Shown here piece after piece: positions 45,825 through 58,366 of a stretch of 64,000 nt of DNA (its first letter is position 1; every line of letters starts with the position of its first letter). Below the pieces are notes generated by a model that saw only the letters and a list, made by a program, of their open reading frames with translations, did not search any database and was not told where the DNA came from. The stretch comes from Spirodela intermedia (Eukaryota; Streptophyta; Magnoliopsida; Alismatales; Araceae), in assembly GCA_902729315.2 (NCBI GenBank), contig LR746274.1, positions 2,817,037 to 2,881,036 of the forward strand. The letters run 5' to 3'. The position numbers were made by a program, and so were the translations under genes.

Positions 45825-46154
45825 CATTGCCTCTCTTGATTACTCTATTGGGTATCATTTATTTTCTTCAATTTCTTTGTTACTGATCCATGGGAAGTTG
45901 GTGCTCTTGCCTGTCTATTTGACGTCAACTTTATTACTCTCCGATTTTGAGTCATATGGGTCTCTTATCATGCATAGAATCATCATCCGATCCTTTGAGA
46001 ATTCTATCATTAACAAGGTCATAAGACGTTAATGATGAAACGTTGCTTGTGTCTAGGGTTGTGTAGTTCTTCTGATTTGCTTCATAGATTGAGGATTCGG
46101 GGTTCAGCAACTATCATTGCCCATATTCGACCTAACCATAGCCAGGCGATGAAG

Positions 46155-46219
<65 letters not shown>

Positions 46220-46416
46220 GGTCTCATTCCTCGTCAGACACCGGCTTCACCCTGGCCCCCAGGCGCGTGACCGCTCGGAGGGTCTCCACGCGGAAGGAAA
46301 GGCCGCATCTTTCTCGTTGTATCTCTCTCACAGCGTTGGCATTGATCCTTGCGTCGAGCTCACTCTCTCAACCCATCACCCCCCCCACTCGCCCATGATG
46401 GTTCCTTCTCCATGCT

Positions 46417-46461
<45 letters not shown>

Positions 46462-46693
46462 ACAGACTACATGATGAGATCTTAGTGTTGTCGATGCCTT
46501 GCTCATTGCTTTTGCGTAGAGAGAGAGAGAGAGATAGAGAGAGAGAGAAGAAAGGCCGAGTCTAGATAAGAAGACTTACACGGCAGGAAAGGTCTTACAA
46601 AGTGAATCGAGGAATCAGACCGTGAGGAAATTTCATGAGCTTCGAGCTAAGGATATTACTGTCATCCAAAAGGAGGGAAAGGAGGAGAGAAAT

Positions 46694-48685
46694 ATGAGAC
46701 CATTCATCCTGCATGTCTTCTTCTTCTTCTTCCTCCATGGGTGCGTCCTGCAGGGAGCGGCAGCGCTGTCGACGAGCTCGCGGTGGATCGTCGACGACGA
46801 CGGATCAAGGGTGAAGATGGCCTGCGTGAACTGGGCGGCGCATCTGGAGGGTGTGGTGGCGGAGGGGCTCTCCAGGCGGCCGCTGGACAGCATCTCGAAG
46901 AAGATATCCTCGCTAGGGTTCAACTGCGTGAGGCTCACCTGGCCTCTCTTCCTCGCCACCAACGACTCCCTCGCCTCCCTCACCGTCCGAGAATCCTTCC
47001 TCCGCCTCGCCCTCCACGACTCCATAGTCGGTGTCGAGGCCAACAACCCAGAGCTCATCGACGCGCCCCTCATTCAAGCTTTCCAGGTGGGTTTCCGGCG
47101 ATGGTGGAGCACGGTGAGGTCGCCGCCGCTGTGAGCACTGATCAGTGGCACCTCCAGCAGGCTGCGGTGGCAAGCTTGGGCCGCAACAACATCATGGTCA
47201 TCCTCGACAACCACACCAGCAAGCCGGGCTGGTGCTGCAGCGCCTCCGACGGCAGCGGGTTCTTTGGGGACCTGTACTTCGACCCGGAGGAATGGCTCAG
47301 GGGGCTCGCCCGCATGGCGACGCTCTTCAGCACCACCCCCGCCGTGGTCGCCATGAGCCTGCGCAACGAGCTCCGCGGCCCCCGCCAGAACGTCACCCAG
47401 TGGTACACCTTCATGACCAGGGGCGCCGAGGCCGTCCACGCCGCCAACCCCAACGCACTGGTCATCCTCTCCGGCCTCTCCTTCAGCACCGACCTCAGCT
47501 TCCTCCGCCGGCGACAGCTCGACGACCTGCCCTTCGCCAGGCGGAAGCTGGTCTTCGAGTTCCACTGGTACGCCTTCTCCGACGGGCAGGCCTGGGCCCG
47601 CGGCAACCCCAATCAGGTCTGCGCCACCGTCGCCGGAGGCGTGATGCGCCGCGCCGGGTTCCTCCTCGAGCAGGGCTGGCCGCTGTTGATGAGCGAGTTC
47701 GGTGCCGACCAGCGGGGGACCAACGTGAACGACCGGCGGTACTTGAGCTGTGCTCTGGCGGCGGCGGCCCATCTTGACCTGGATTGGGCACTTTGGGCTC
47801 TGCAGGGAAGCTACTACATCCGGGAAGGGACGGCGGGGGTGGAGGAGGTGTATGGCTTGCTGAGCTCGGACTGGTGTAGCATCCGCAACGCCACTTTCCT
47901 CCAGAGGATCTCTGCCCTCCAGTCACCCTTCCTAGGTCACCACCACAACTCTTCCAGCTTGCTTCGCCATTTCTTTATCTCGTCGAAATCCACACACCCA
48001 GATCATTTTCAGACAAGAACATCATCACCCTTCAACGAAATCTTCGACAGAAGGCATCATCCTTTGGTAGTTTAGTTTCCACCATAGGCTATTTGTCAGG
48101 TCTTTCGCGAGATGTTCGTCTTACCAGGGCTGTCAATCAGCCGGATAAATCTGGCATGGGGCTGTTGATGCAGGTCCCGGGCTGCCAAGCTCGCCGCCAT
48201 ACCAGATCATCTTCCACCCGGCGTCGGGGCTCTGCCTGCTGGGCAGTTCTCGGGCCGGATCGGTGCGGTTGGGGCGGTGCACTGAGACGGAGGCGTGGAG
48301 CCACACGGCGGAGGGGACCCTGGCGCTGAGGGACACGTCGTCGTGCCTCCGAGCGGAAGGAGCGGGCAAGCAGGCGAGGATCAGCACGCAGTGCGGTGGC
48401 GCCGCCTCCCGGTGGGCGGCGATCTCCGACTCGAAGATGCACCTGGCGTCGCAGGTGCCCGGCGACGGCGGTGGAACGGTGTGCTTGGACGTCGGAGCCG
48501 ACGGCACCACGGCGATTACCAACCCCTGCGAGTGCCTGACTGGCGGCGGTGGGGCTTGCGAGCCGGAGAGACAGTGGTTCAGGATCGTCAGCAGTGCCCG
48601 GCCGATCGCCGCCAAGAGCTCCGCCGCTGCTGGCGACTGGGGTTATCTCAAGCGGGTGGAGGCGTTCGACGTCCTATCTAGCTGA
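46694..48685 (+). CDS. Secreted GH5 glycoside hydrolase (cellulase-like) with C-terminal ricin-B-like domain (559 aa)
   Basis: Exons 46694-47086, 47161-47935 and 48174-48685; 560 codons. The ATG at 46694 begins MRPFILHVFFFFFLHG, a strong signal peptide, so the product should be extracellular; upstream in-frame ATG 46622 would bury it. The catalytic domain follows: GFNCVRLTWP, MVILDNHTSKPGWCC, acid/base Glu201 in LRNELRG, nucleophile Glu310 in LMSEFGADQ. From about residue 392 (PYQIIFHPASGLCLL, SDSKMHLASQ) the tail is the ricin-B/trefoil-like segment typical of these plant GH5 proteins (Arabidopsis At1g13130 type). It presumably acts on beta-glucan-type wall polysaccharides; substrate is not known for the group. 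Third codon positions are almost all G or C, unlike the surroundings. Intron 1 is only 74 nt. Confidence 0.93.
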
Positions 48686-49119
48686 GGATGATCGGCTCGG
48701 AGGAGAAGTCGTCATGACAGTCTTTTAGATTGAAACAAAGTTTTCTCGAGTGTTTCTCAAGCTTAAGGGATCCTTTTTGCTTTTGCCTGTCCGTCCGCCA
48801 TAGCTCTCTCTCTCTCTCTCCCCTCTGGTGCTCTATCTCTCTATGGTCATATAAGATTTATTGCCATGCATCCCACCTTAATCACTGTTAAGGTATCATT
48901 ATTGCATGATCCTCATGAAACTCTTCAAACCGATCGTCCTTCTCGCATTTTTCTTTTCAATGCTTATAACACGATATGTTTTTCCTGGGCCACTTCAGGA
49001 AAATCCAGGACGCCAAATGCCTCATTGTGAATTTTCAAGTAATTTTATTGAGAGTTATTTAGATATCCTAGAATGATGCTTTGTGACATCTTCGAGGGCT
49101 CAAGATCGAGTTTTTACTG

Positions 49120-49349
49120 AAAATCCTTCCATTGGTGAGAGGAACCTCAACTGCCGGTTTGAAGAGGGAGAGAGAGACAGAGATGGGGGAATCTTATTTG
49201 GGTGATTCTTCTTTACTGAAAATTATTCATCGTGAGAGGAACCTCAATTGCCCGTTTGAAGAGAGAGAGAGAAAGAAGAGAGATAGAAATAGAGATACAG
49301 AGAGAGAGAGAAGAGAGAGATAGAGATAGAGATGCAGAGAGAGACACAG

Positions 49350-49398
<49 letters not shown>

Positions 49399-49554
49399 CA
49401 GAGGCTAATGACCCAGATAGAGTTGAGACACTGGTCATGTATGTTATCAGTACAAACCGTATCCTGTTTAGTTCAAAAACTATGGGTACCACTGAGAACT
49501 CTTCTTCGTTATCCAATGGGAGCTTTAAGAGGGAGAGAGAGCAAGAGAGAGAGA

Positions 49555-49606
<52 letters not shown>

Positions 49607-49665
49607 AGGTGCGGATGACCCAGATAGAATTGAGACGCTGGCCATGGATGTTATCAGTAGAAGGC
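49120..49665. repeat. Diverged direct repeats with embedded (GA)n tracts
   Basis: ggtgagaggaacctcaactg near 49134 recurs as cgtgagaggaacctcaattg near 49230. Separately, atgacccagatagagttgag near 49408 recurs as atgacccagatagaattgag near 49614, each directly after a GA tract and followed by gacactggtcatg or gacgctggccatg and tgttatcagta. The second pair has a period of about 206 bp. Confidence 0.85.
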
Positions 49666-49903
49666 ATAACCATGTTTCTTTCAAGAACAATTTTTTGGAG
49701 CTTTAAAAGAAACTACAAATAATTGGTTCTTCAGTTGTGTATCAATGAAATTCACCTATTGAACAGCCGTGTTCAAAAAATAGACAGAGGAACCGCTTCC
49801 AAAGATGGGAGGACAGCAAATGCTTAAGCACAACCTTGCTGCCCTCTTCTTCATCATCATCATCAACCTAATGAATGATCAGACCGAGCTAGAAACAGCT
49901 CCA

Positions 49904-49904
<1 letters not shown>

Positions 49905-49940
<36 letters not shown>
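49905..49940. repeat. (GCCA)9 tetranucleotide repeat
   Basis: Nine perfect units, 40 nt beyond the stop codon of the minus-strand insertase gene, so it would be transcribed as (TGGC)n in that gene's 3' UTR. Confidence 0.97.
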
Positions 49941-49980
49941 ACTGACGCCTTATTGGCAGCCTTTCTGAATCGGCTCTGCT

Positions 49981-52900
49981 CTACTCTTCTTCACACTGCT
50001 TCAAGTAGGCATTGACGGCAGGGTCGTAGGCCGCAGCCATCCGAAGATACCTCGCTGCTTCTGACTTCTCCCCGTCGTTGTAGAGAGTACTGAAACATAA
50101 GAACACTCTCCAGGTTACACCACTAACTTGTGTTCTACGATGAACAGCCTGTAAAAGAAAAATCATTCAAGGAATTTTTATTTATTTATTTATATTTATT
50201 TCCAAGGCTGCACCTTCCTAGGAGCACCAGCGCTGTGTAGTAGGAGGCTTTGTCAGTGGGCTTCTCTGGCTCCTTCATCTGCGCTATTCTCCTCAAATGG
50301 TCAATCCCCTCCTCCTTCTTCCCCTGTTTGATGTTAATGGCGTTGAAGCAGCAAAAATAGCAAGTATTTACTGAAAATAGTCTGGCCTGCTGGGATACTT
50401 TGTACCCACTTACCTGATTGATTCGGGAGAACCCGGCCCCAAAAGATGCAAGAATTATGTTGTCAACCTCGTGCTCCCCGCTCTGCTGGCGCAAGAATCA
50501 TCGATAATGGGGAATGAAAGAGACGCTGTGTGGTATCCGGAGGGGAGGTTAGGATCACTGAACCTTGGAAAGGGCGAGTTCAAAGTACTCTGCAGCCTCC
50601 TCCAGTGATCCTCTGGAGCAGTATATCTGTCCCAAGGCGATGAAAGCTTTTACCAGGTCGGGGTCTCTCTCGGTTGCAAGCCTGCATGGGAACATCTCCG
50701 GACTCTGAATAAATTACCCATAAGAGAGAGAGAGAGAGAGGGAGAGAGAGAGAGAAAGAGAGATGGGATACCGCAGCAGGGGAAGAGCTTCATCTTGAGA
50801 TTGCTCGTTCATGAGGTTGAGGGCAAGCTACAAAACATGTCAAATACATATATGCCTGAGGGAACATCATCATCATCACCGAGGAAAATACAGGCCAAGA
50901 AATGAAAGGTGGAGTTTTTAGTTTTAGGTTTTTTACTCACCTCGAGAAGTTTCTGGGGGGGGAGTGTCTCCAGGGGAACTTGATCATCTGTTGGGAGCTT
51001 TTTCTCAGGTGGGCGGTTTTCTTTGGGGATTGCTGGGGAAGTCGTCTCAGGTAACCCCACCATCTTCCGAACATTTGGATGTCTGAAACAGAGTTGCTGC
51101 AAAACAAGTTTTGCCCACTGCGTTAAGATGTTTGGCCGAAGGAATTCCTCCACTCTTCCAGCTGAGGAAACAAAGGCAGCCGCACAAATATCGCAGGTAA
51201 AGATTTAAGCACTGGTTCTACACAGCCCTGGCAACAGCAATAGAAAAGGCCTTCCTGAAGAAAGGCAGCAAACCACAGCAGGAAAGGGAGCGTTTTACCC
51301 ATTTAGAATACATAAAAAACTTGGGCTGATTATTTCCTACAGCCAAGCCAGGCAATGAGAAATCAGAAGCGATTTGGATAGGCTCAAGCAAGTTGGGGAA
51401 GCCCAATAGAAACTTGAAAAATTCTTAAGCACGCATCAAAATTGCGTGGGTCTAAAACAAGCCTAATGTTCAAGTCACTCTACAGTTTAGTGACATCGTC
51501 TTGGCTGGATTTCACTGAATTTTCTCTTGTAGAAAAGAAGCAGATAACATGACATTCAGAAAATAATAAGAAAAAAAAAAGAAGGAAAAAGAGCCATTTG
51601 GGTAGGGAGTTGTCTTGAGGTAGGGTTTTCCGTCCTTTTTTGTTTCCATTACCCAAAATTTCAAAAATGTTCATTTCAACACACTCCATAGCATGCAAAA
51701 ACAAACGAAGCTGGAAAGGAAAACGAATGAGAAGAAAAGATGGGACAGAAAATGGAATAGCTACAGCTAGGCCAGGTTTGAGTCTTAGTGATCTGATGGA
51801 TTTTGAAACCAGTATTCACACCAATCTTTCGATAAACAATAATAAAGCCGAAGAAAATTTCTGCTGAAAACAAGTTCTTGTCAAGGTGATGTTAAAAGAA
51901 AGGTGACACAGACCTGAACCAAAGTCAAAGAACTGTTGGTCACCCAGTAGACTAGGGATCCCTGCAAAAGGAATTTACATCAATCGTGATTCCAGAGATA
52001 TAGAAAATTTGGAGATAATGGAAACCCAGAGAAGCAAAGGACGTAAACCATGAACATATGCATATAAAGACTTTTTCTGAACTAAGGATGGGACTTTCAC
52101 GCTTGAAAAACCAAATAAGTAGTATGGAGCACATTCCAAAAAATCTATTAAAAAAATTCATGGTTCGAAGGACTGATAATTAAATCATCAGCCACTACAG
52201 AATCAAGCTCGGAATGCAATCAATTTGTTACTATAAGATCATTATCCAAGGAGACCGAAATAATCAATGGAAGCACATACATGCATATCTCAAACCCTTT
52301 ATACTTGATTCACCAACATCCTTAGTGAAGAAGGCCAGACAAACAATGGTAGACATGAGTGGATATCGAACTAGAAAAGGTAGCTCACGTCAATAATGAG
52401 TGCATCGTACAATAGTTTTGTGTTTGTTACTATAAAAGGCCCACTCTACGCATTGTTAGCTGGTTCTGAGTTGGATTGCCTAACGACGTTATCATAGCAT
52501 TAAAACAGCGTTGCTTTTAAGCTGTACAAACCATATATGCGGCTAATGGCTTCTAGGCTGATGGCACCCCTTATATTGTTTATGTGACAAAGGCCTGGAT
52601 AGATACTCTAGCAAAGGAGGCTGAGGACATCCTTTATATTGTTTATTGATATGACAGCGGCAAGAGCATATCATATTAACGAAGTGATTTACTCGTCGAT
52701 GCAAAAGCGTCGTTTATTTAATTCATCCGAAAATGACATTTTCACAAGCCATGAACCGCGCTCATTGACTTGCACGACTAAACTCAACAATCTTACGAAC
52801 GAAGGAAAGAAAAGCAGCAGACTCATCATCTGGGATAACAACCACTAATTAGGCATTTGAAAAAATAATGGTACTAACCTGTGGAATGTTAAAAGCAATT

Positions 52901-55900
52901 AGCAGAAGCGGGAAAGTCAGAATGTCCAAATATAACTTGTAATACTGCAATAAAGATTGCACACAAATAAGTCAACAGTGATTGAACCGCAAAACCAACA
53001 GAAGGAAACAAGTAGAAACCCAATTGTACTATGCTGACGAGTGAGTCATAATAGAATGAGAGAAAGAAGGCCGTTTGTTTTGGCTATCAACGTAGTAGGA
53101 TCCTCATATAAGACGGATCCTCCAATATATCCATGGGCAACATGCTTGGCAACAAGACATATTTTAGGAATAAAGATGACAAAAGGAGGATTTTTTCATT
53201 AAATTAAAACGGTGGATGCTCTTCAAGAGATAGTTGAAGTATGAAAAAAATTGGACTTCAGGTCTCTCCTAACACCATCAAATTTCTGGAAAGGATGCGA
53301 GTTTGCAAACATGTAGTTGAGGTAAAAGATAAAATTATAAATTAAAAGGGAAGAATTTCTGCCTATCTATTTGTTGTTTTCAGGAATTATAAATAACTCA
53401 CTTTTGCTAATAAGCCAAAGATTCCAGACATTTTTGCAAGCTTTATTGTCTGAAAAGAAATCTGCATCCATTGAAAACGAAATTAAACATACATATCCAA
53501 GGACACAGAGAATAAAAACTCTCTGGCAATGGGCGTGGAGCGCAAGACGTCAAATATAAATGAAAAAAAGCGCACAAAAGGAGTGGAACATCTAATAACA
53601 GTGCAAGACAATGATGTGAAAGAAAAGTATGCCTGAAATCCCTCGTAATTCCAATTTGAGGTGGACTTATTCCTAATCAAAGAAAATCACAGAGCATAAC
53701 AATCACCAGTGTCAAATGCGTAATGATTCATTTAGACAGGTTACACGTTCTGAGATATTGATGCTTATGGGTACATTTGCTGTTAAATGACAAAAAAAAC
53801 CATAAAATGTCCTCAAAATGTCAAATAGCTAAGAACTCTTAAAAAATGGAGCTGAACAAATAAATCTGTAGAAAGTTATGAATTGGACATACTATATGAA
53901 GATAATTACATAGATATGGTTACTACTGAACTAAGAACGTTACTAACATCATCATGAAAATCATAGAATGAAATGGGAAGGAAATATACATGTTCATGGA
54001 TTTTCAAAAGTCTCACTTGCACCAGCTATGCATTAAACCAAGCTGTTGGAAGCGATACTATTATCCCCAAATGAGATATTCGAATCTTTTCTCATTAGAG
54101 TTAGTTATTTAACGAATAATAAATGCAATTGGATATGCAACGATAAAAGGTAAATCAGAAATTATTACTTTAAATGAACCAGAAAGTTGCAAAGAGGATA
54201 AGCATCCAAATCTCAAATCCAGTGTAATGGTGATGCTCGTAGAGAGACTGAAATTGTTTAGTAAAAGTAGAGGCGTCAGACAACAACCTTCCAAATAAAG
54301 ACCTTCACCCATTCCCCACCGCAACTGTAAGATGTAAGATATCACCCATACCCCTGGAGATATAAGTTTTGTTGGTCAATATGGCCAACTGAGGTCCAAA
54401 ATCCTTCGGATCCTAATTTCTACTGCTCCTAACCAATGCCAAGCTGGAAAACCTAAACGTTGACGATGTCAAGTCATAACAATCATGCTATGTCACTATC
54501 ATTGCCTCCATGCCAAAAAGCGATCTTGAACTACTTCCTTCTCTATCATAGAGTTATATGCTCCTTTTCAACCTAAAGTATTGTTCAGTATATTTATGCA
54601 ATATTCTAAGAGCTGTTTGTTATAGCTTAGTCCTTCTTTGGTCTTCTCTGTGATTTTTCAAAGAAAATACAGTTTATAAAGAGCGACAATTTCTGAACGA
54701 AAAGTCTGTGTATTTTTCTGTTGGCTACTTCCAGCTGGGCGTGAAGCCTTAAGTCACCATGTCACTACTGTGTGCCCTTATCACTTCCTCTCCAAGATGT
54801 CCCACAGCATGCCTCTCTTCACCAGTGTCTTTCTATTTGTCTCTCTTGATCCCTCCATCAGTCCCATTGAAAGCTAGAGCGCATGTGTGGCGTTTCCAAA
54901 GCACACCGTAGTCAGGAACCTACCCTGAATTGATCTCACAAAGATGTGACCGCCCAGCCTTTGGCTACAGCCCATTGAGGCGCACTGAAGCTGTCCCTGT
55001 TCAGCCAACACATCAATGTTGGCCAGCCATGAAAGTTCATGCTGGCAGAGTCTTCCCAGCCATTGCATGGGGCACCAGTTCTACCAATTATACTCCACCT
55101 AAGTGACCTCATGTGAGCTCTGGATTCAACTATCAGTGGTTTGTCATACCTCATATAACTTGCCAAGGAGTATGAATCCATCAGGTTTCTCTAGTGCTGT
55201 CCAACATCACTAACATGACGAGGAATTCTAAACAGAAATAATAGATTGACAACTTGGATGACGTATACTTACAGAAACGAACCAAGAGTCCACCTTACCC
55301 ATTTCATTAATGGCAATCATACACAGCAATACCTGATAAGAATCATTGTGCTTTCTTTATCATTATTTTAGGTCTTAACAATGCCAAACTTAACCTTTTG
55401 TCTATTAAACGTGTTTTTCTATGTTGCACATCCACCCAAGAAGAGTATAATGTGGCGACATTATGATGGGAAGGAGATGGTTATTGATGAAATAATGTCA
55501 ATCTATAAATTTATAGAGATTGGAAAAACGCTGAGCAAATGAACGTCTAGATAGGAAGAAAATACATCTCACTTGTATATTACCTGAACATTTAGAAAAT
55601 GTAGGCCACCAATTAATATTGGGAAAATGCAACCTAAAGCACCTTCAGGAGATGCTGTCAAGTTTTGGAACCAGAGTATACCCCCCTGAAACACATTTGC
55701 GTCAGAAAATTCTCGCTTAATCATGATCAGTTTGTAAATAATGAAAATGGAGAATAACCTATCATGCTAGTTAGTGACAATTCTTAGCCTTAAGCAAGTC
55801 AAGTAAAAAGGGAAGGAAGGCAAGCCACTTCAAGCATGAAGATAACAAAATGTGGATCAGAATATTTTCCGTTATCAGAACAGAAGGAATGGCAGATCCA

Positions 55901-58331
55901 AAAGGACATTCTTACTGATATTTTGGCGAAAATTATAAGAGACACGTTTGCTGCCGTAGAGTAGACCTTTTTCCTTAGGCATGTCCAAGAGATGGAAAAT
56001 AAAGAATATGTTTTACATATACACTGAGTTTATCAGCTTTTTAAGAAATTATAGAATGAAAGATATCGCTGTACACGACCCAAAAAGTATCCCACGAGAA
56101 CAATCTGCTTCTACTCCATTATTTGGCAGTCATATGCATAGCTCAATCAGCACACAAAAACTTGAGGTCGCTGATTAAATAAAATGATCTGCCATCATAA
56201 CATGAAATAAACATGATATTTAATCAGAGATTTGATTTACACAAGCATGTAAATCAAAAAGCTGCACTTTGGGCTTCAAAAAGTATATTTTATTTCATTA
56301 TGATGTTTGATTTTATCTTCAAGAAGTTCAAACTTGATTAATAAATATGAAGGAGAGACAGAATATTTTGTCCGGTTCGCAGGCATTAAATACAAAACAT
56401 TCCAGAAAAACGCATTTACCTTTCTAGCCAAATAAATAACCAACAGACGTTTATCAAAAAAATTATCACAGACGAATTGCACAGCAAAAAGGTTAGATAA
56501 CCAAAAAACGTTTATAAAAAAATCGATTAACCTGGTAACTAGAAAACAGAAAATTTATCCAGAGGTCTAGATAATTATGTATCCTTTAAATAAAAAGAAA
56601 GAATATGATGCATCAACAATGAAGAAGATGGACTGAAAGAAGCCCAAAAAGATATAAAACCTGTAAACTTTTCTAAAATGTTCAGGACCCTTACGCAGTC
56701 AAATCCAGGGTGATTGTCCAAAGACATCCTTCGAATGCTAAACATCCATACAAAGAAGCAAGGGATCTGTGTAGAAAATAGAGTGAGAAGCCCAAGCCAG
56801 AAGAGCAAGTCCATACAAGTAAATTTTAAAAAAAGGGTGAACTGGTAACATGAAAAAATGTTCTGGTATGTCTCAAGTACATAAAAGGTTTTTTTTTAAA
56901 AAGATATTGCTTTATTGAAACAAGCAAGAGTATCTTATTTCAGTGACTGATGACACAGGTGTATAAAAGAGAAGTCACACAAAATCAGTATGTAAAAGAT
57001 AACTAATTCCATATGAGTGTATGCAATGTTAATCGCTTATGTAAAATTTCAGCATGGTGCTCACACTATATTGATCCAGCTAGTAACTTCGCCCAGTTAG
57101 ATTGTACTAGAACGAGGATTTCCTCAAATCAAGTAGGGTTAACAGTGCACTGGAGCTGTGGGTGTGATGATCCTTGTTCCTACCAAAGCTAATTATCGCT
57201 ATGCAAGTAATCATCGAAATCTGTTCCTTCCCCCGCTGCATCAACAGCAGCAGAATCAAGAGAAGTATCCTACCACTGTCATGAATGGTGCCACTATGTA
57301 TGACAGAAAGAATGGAAAGAGGAATGTACAGGAAAATAATACAAAAGAAACAAAAGAGAATGCTAAACAACCTCATTCCCAGTCTTCGATTAAATAGCAA
57401 CAAAAATATAATCTCATGACTCCTTCAATATGCTAAATAAAAATGCAATGCCCAGAACTTTCCAAAGATCCTCATGTTCAACCCAGATCCTGAGAAAAGA
57501 AAAACTTGAACAGAAGACCCCATTTTAGAAAATGGATGATGACCTATACTAAATAACATTCTTGGTAACTCTGCATTAGTTGTCTGCTATGCTGATCATG
57601 AACCAGTCATAGAACATCTACAAGGTATCCTGGATTACTTGAGCCGACTTACCTTCGCACATAGGCTAGTAGACATTGTCCAAGGCAGACAAACTGGTCC
57701 GTTTGAGCCTAATTTTTCAATCACTATGTGAAAGTAGGAAATTGGTCCAACTTATACTAGTACCAACCATATATTATTCGGTAAACATGACTTGAAAAAT
57801 ACCCAAACATACCGAAGTCTGTAAAAACTGAGCCATATTTTCTACCCTCATGCTCGGGCCAGGCCATCCCGATGGCATCCAAGCCATAAAAAATAGAATA
57901 CAAGTCCAGTAAGGTATTGCCATACTCAGAAATAAAGAAGCAATTGAAGCTTACCACAATATACTTCCTTCCGGGCCAGTTTGAAGGGATAGTTATCCCT
58001 TCAAACAGACTCGGATAACTAAAGATATCGATAAATGAGTATACCCAATATAGCCCTCCTTGATCAGACAATCAGTCCTGACATGGCGTTCGCATGTGCA
58101 TGTTCTAACAGGGGATTGGAGCTCTAACGTCAACAAAGACAAGTACATTATGTTGAGTGTTTCCATCTTTTTTTCCTCTGTTTGGTTTTATTTAACGTTT
58201 TCTACTTGCGTCCATATATAAAATCAAGACTCGAGAGACAGGTTTCTAGTTATCTCCATTCTCTCTATTTGTAGCATGACATTAAAACCCTCTCTTCCCT
58301 GCAGTTTACTGGCTAACTCAAGATCAACAAT

Positions 58332-58366
<35 letters not shown>

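Larger units (their letters stand above)
44466..46690. other. Spacer upstream of the GH5 gene
   Basis: AT-rich, with no gene seen. It holds an orphan TGACGTCA/TATAAAT pair at 44903-44923, a perfect 12-bp inverted repeat at 45794-45824, (GA)n at 46156-46218 and (CT)n at 46422-46459. The ORF at 46032-46565 is mostly translated repeat. Confidence 0.6.
48686..49980. other. Convergent intergenic region, GA-repeat rich
   Basis: Lies between the GH5 gene (+) and the insertase gene (-). No gene is seen. It contains several (GA)n blocks and a duplicated unit, listed separately. ORFs here are translations of the GA tracts. Confidence 0.6.

Noticed and set aside
46032-46565. 177-codon ORF upstream of GH5
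   Set aside because: Dominated by RERERE and SLSLSL repeats from GA/CT microsatellites.
47074-47772. 232-codon minus-strand ORF
   Set aside because: Antisense shadow of the GC-rich GH5 exon 2; the plus-strand catalytic motifs identify the real frame.
49244-49722. ORFs on both strands of the GA-rich region
   Set aside because: Low-complexity translations of (GA)n; no homology expected.
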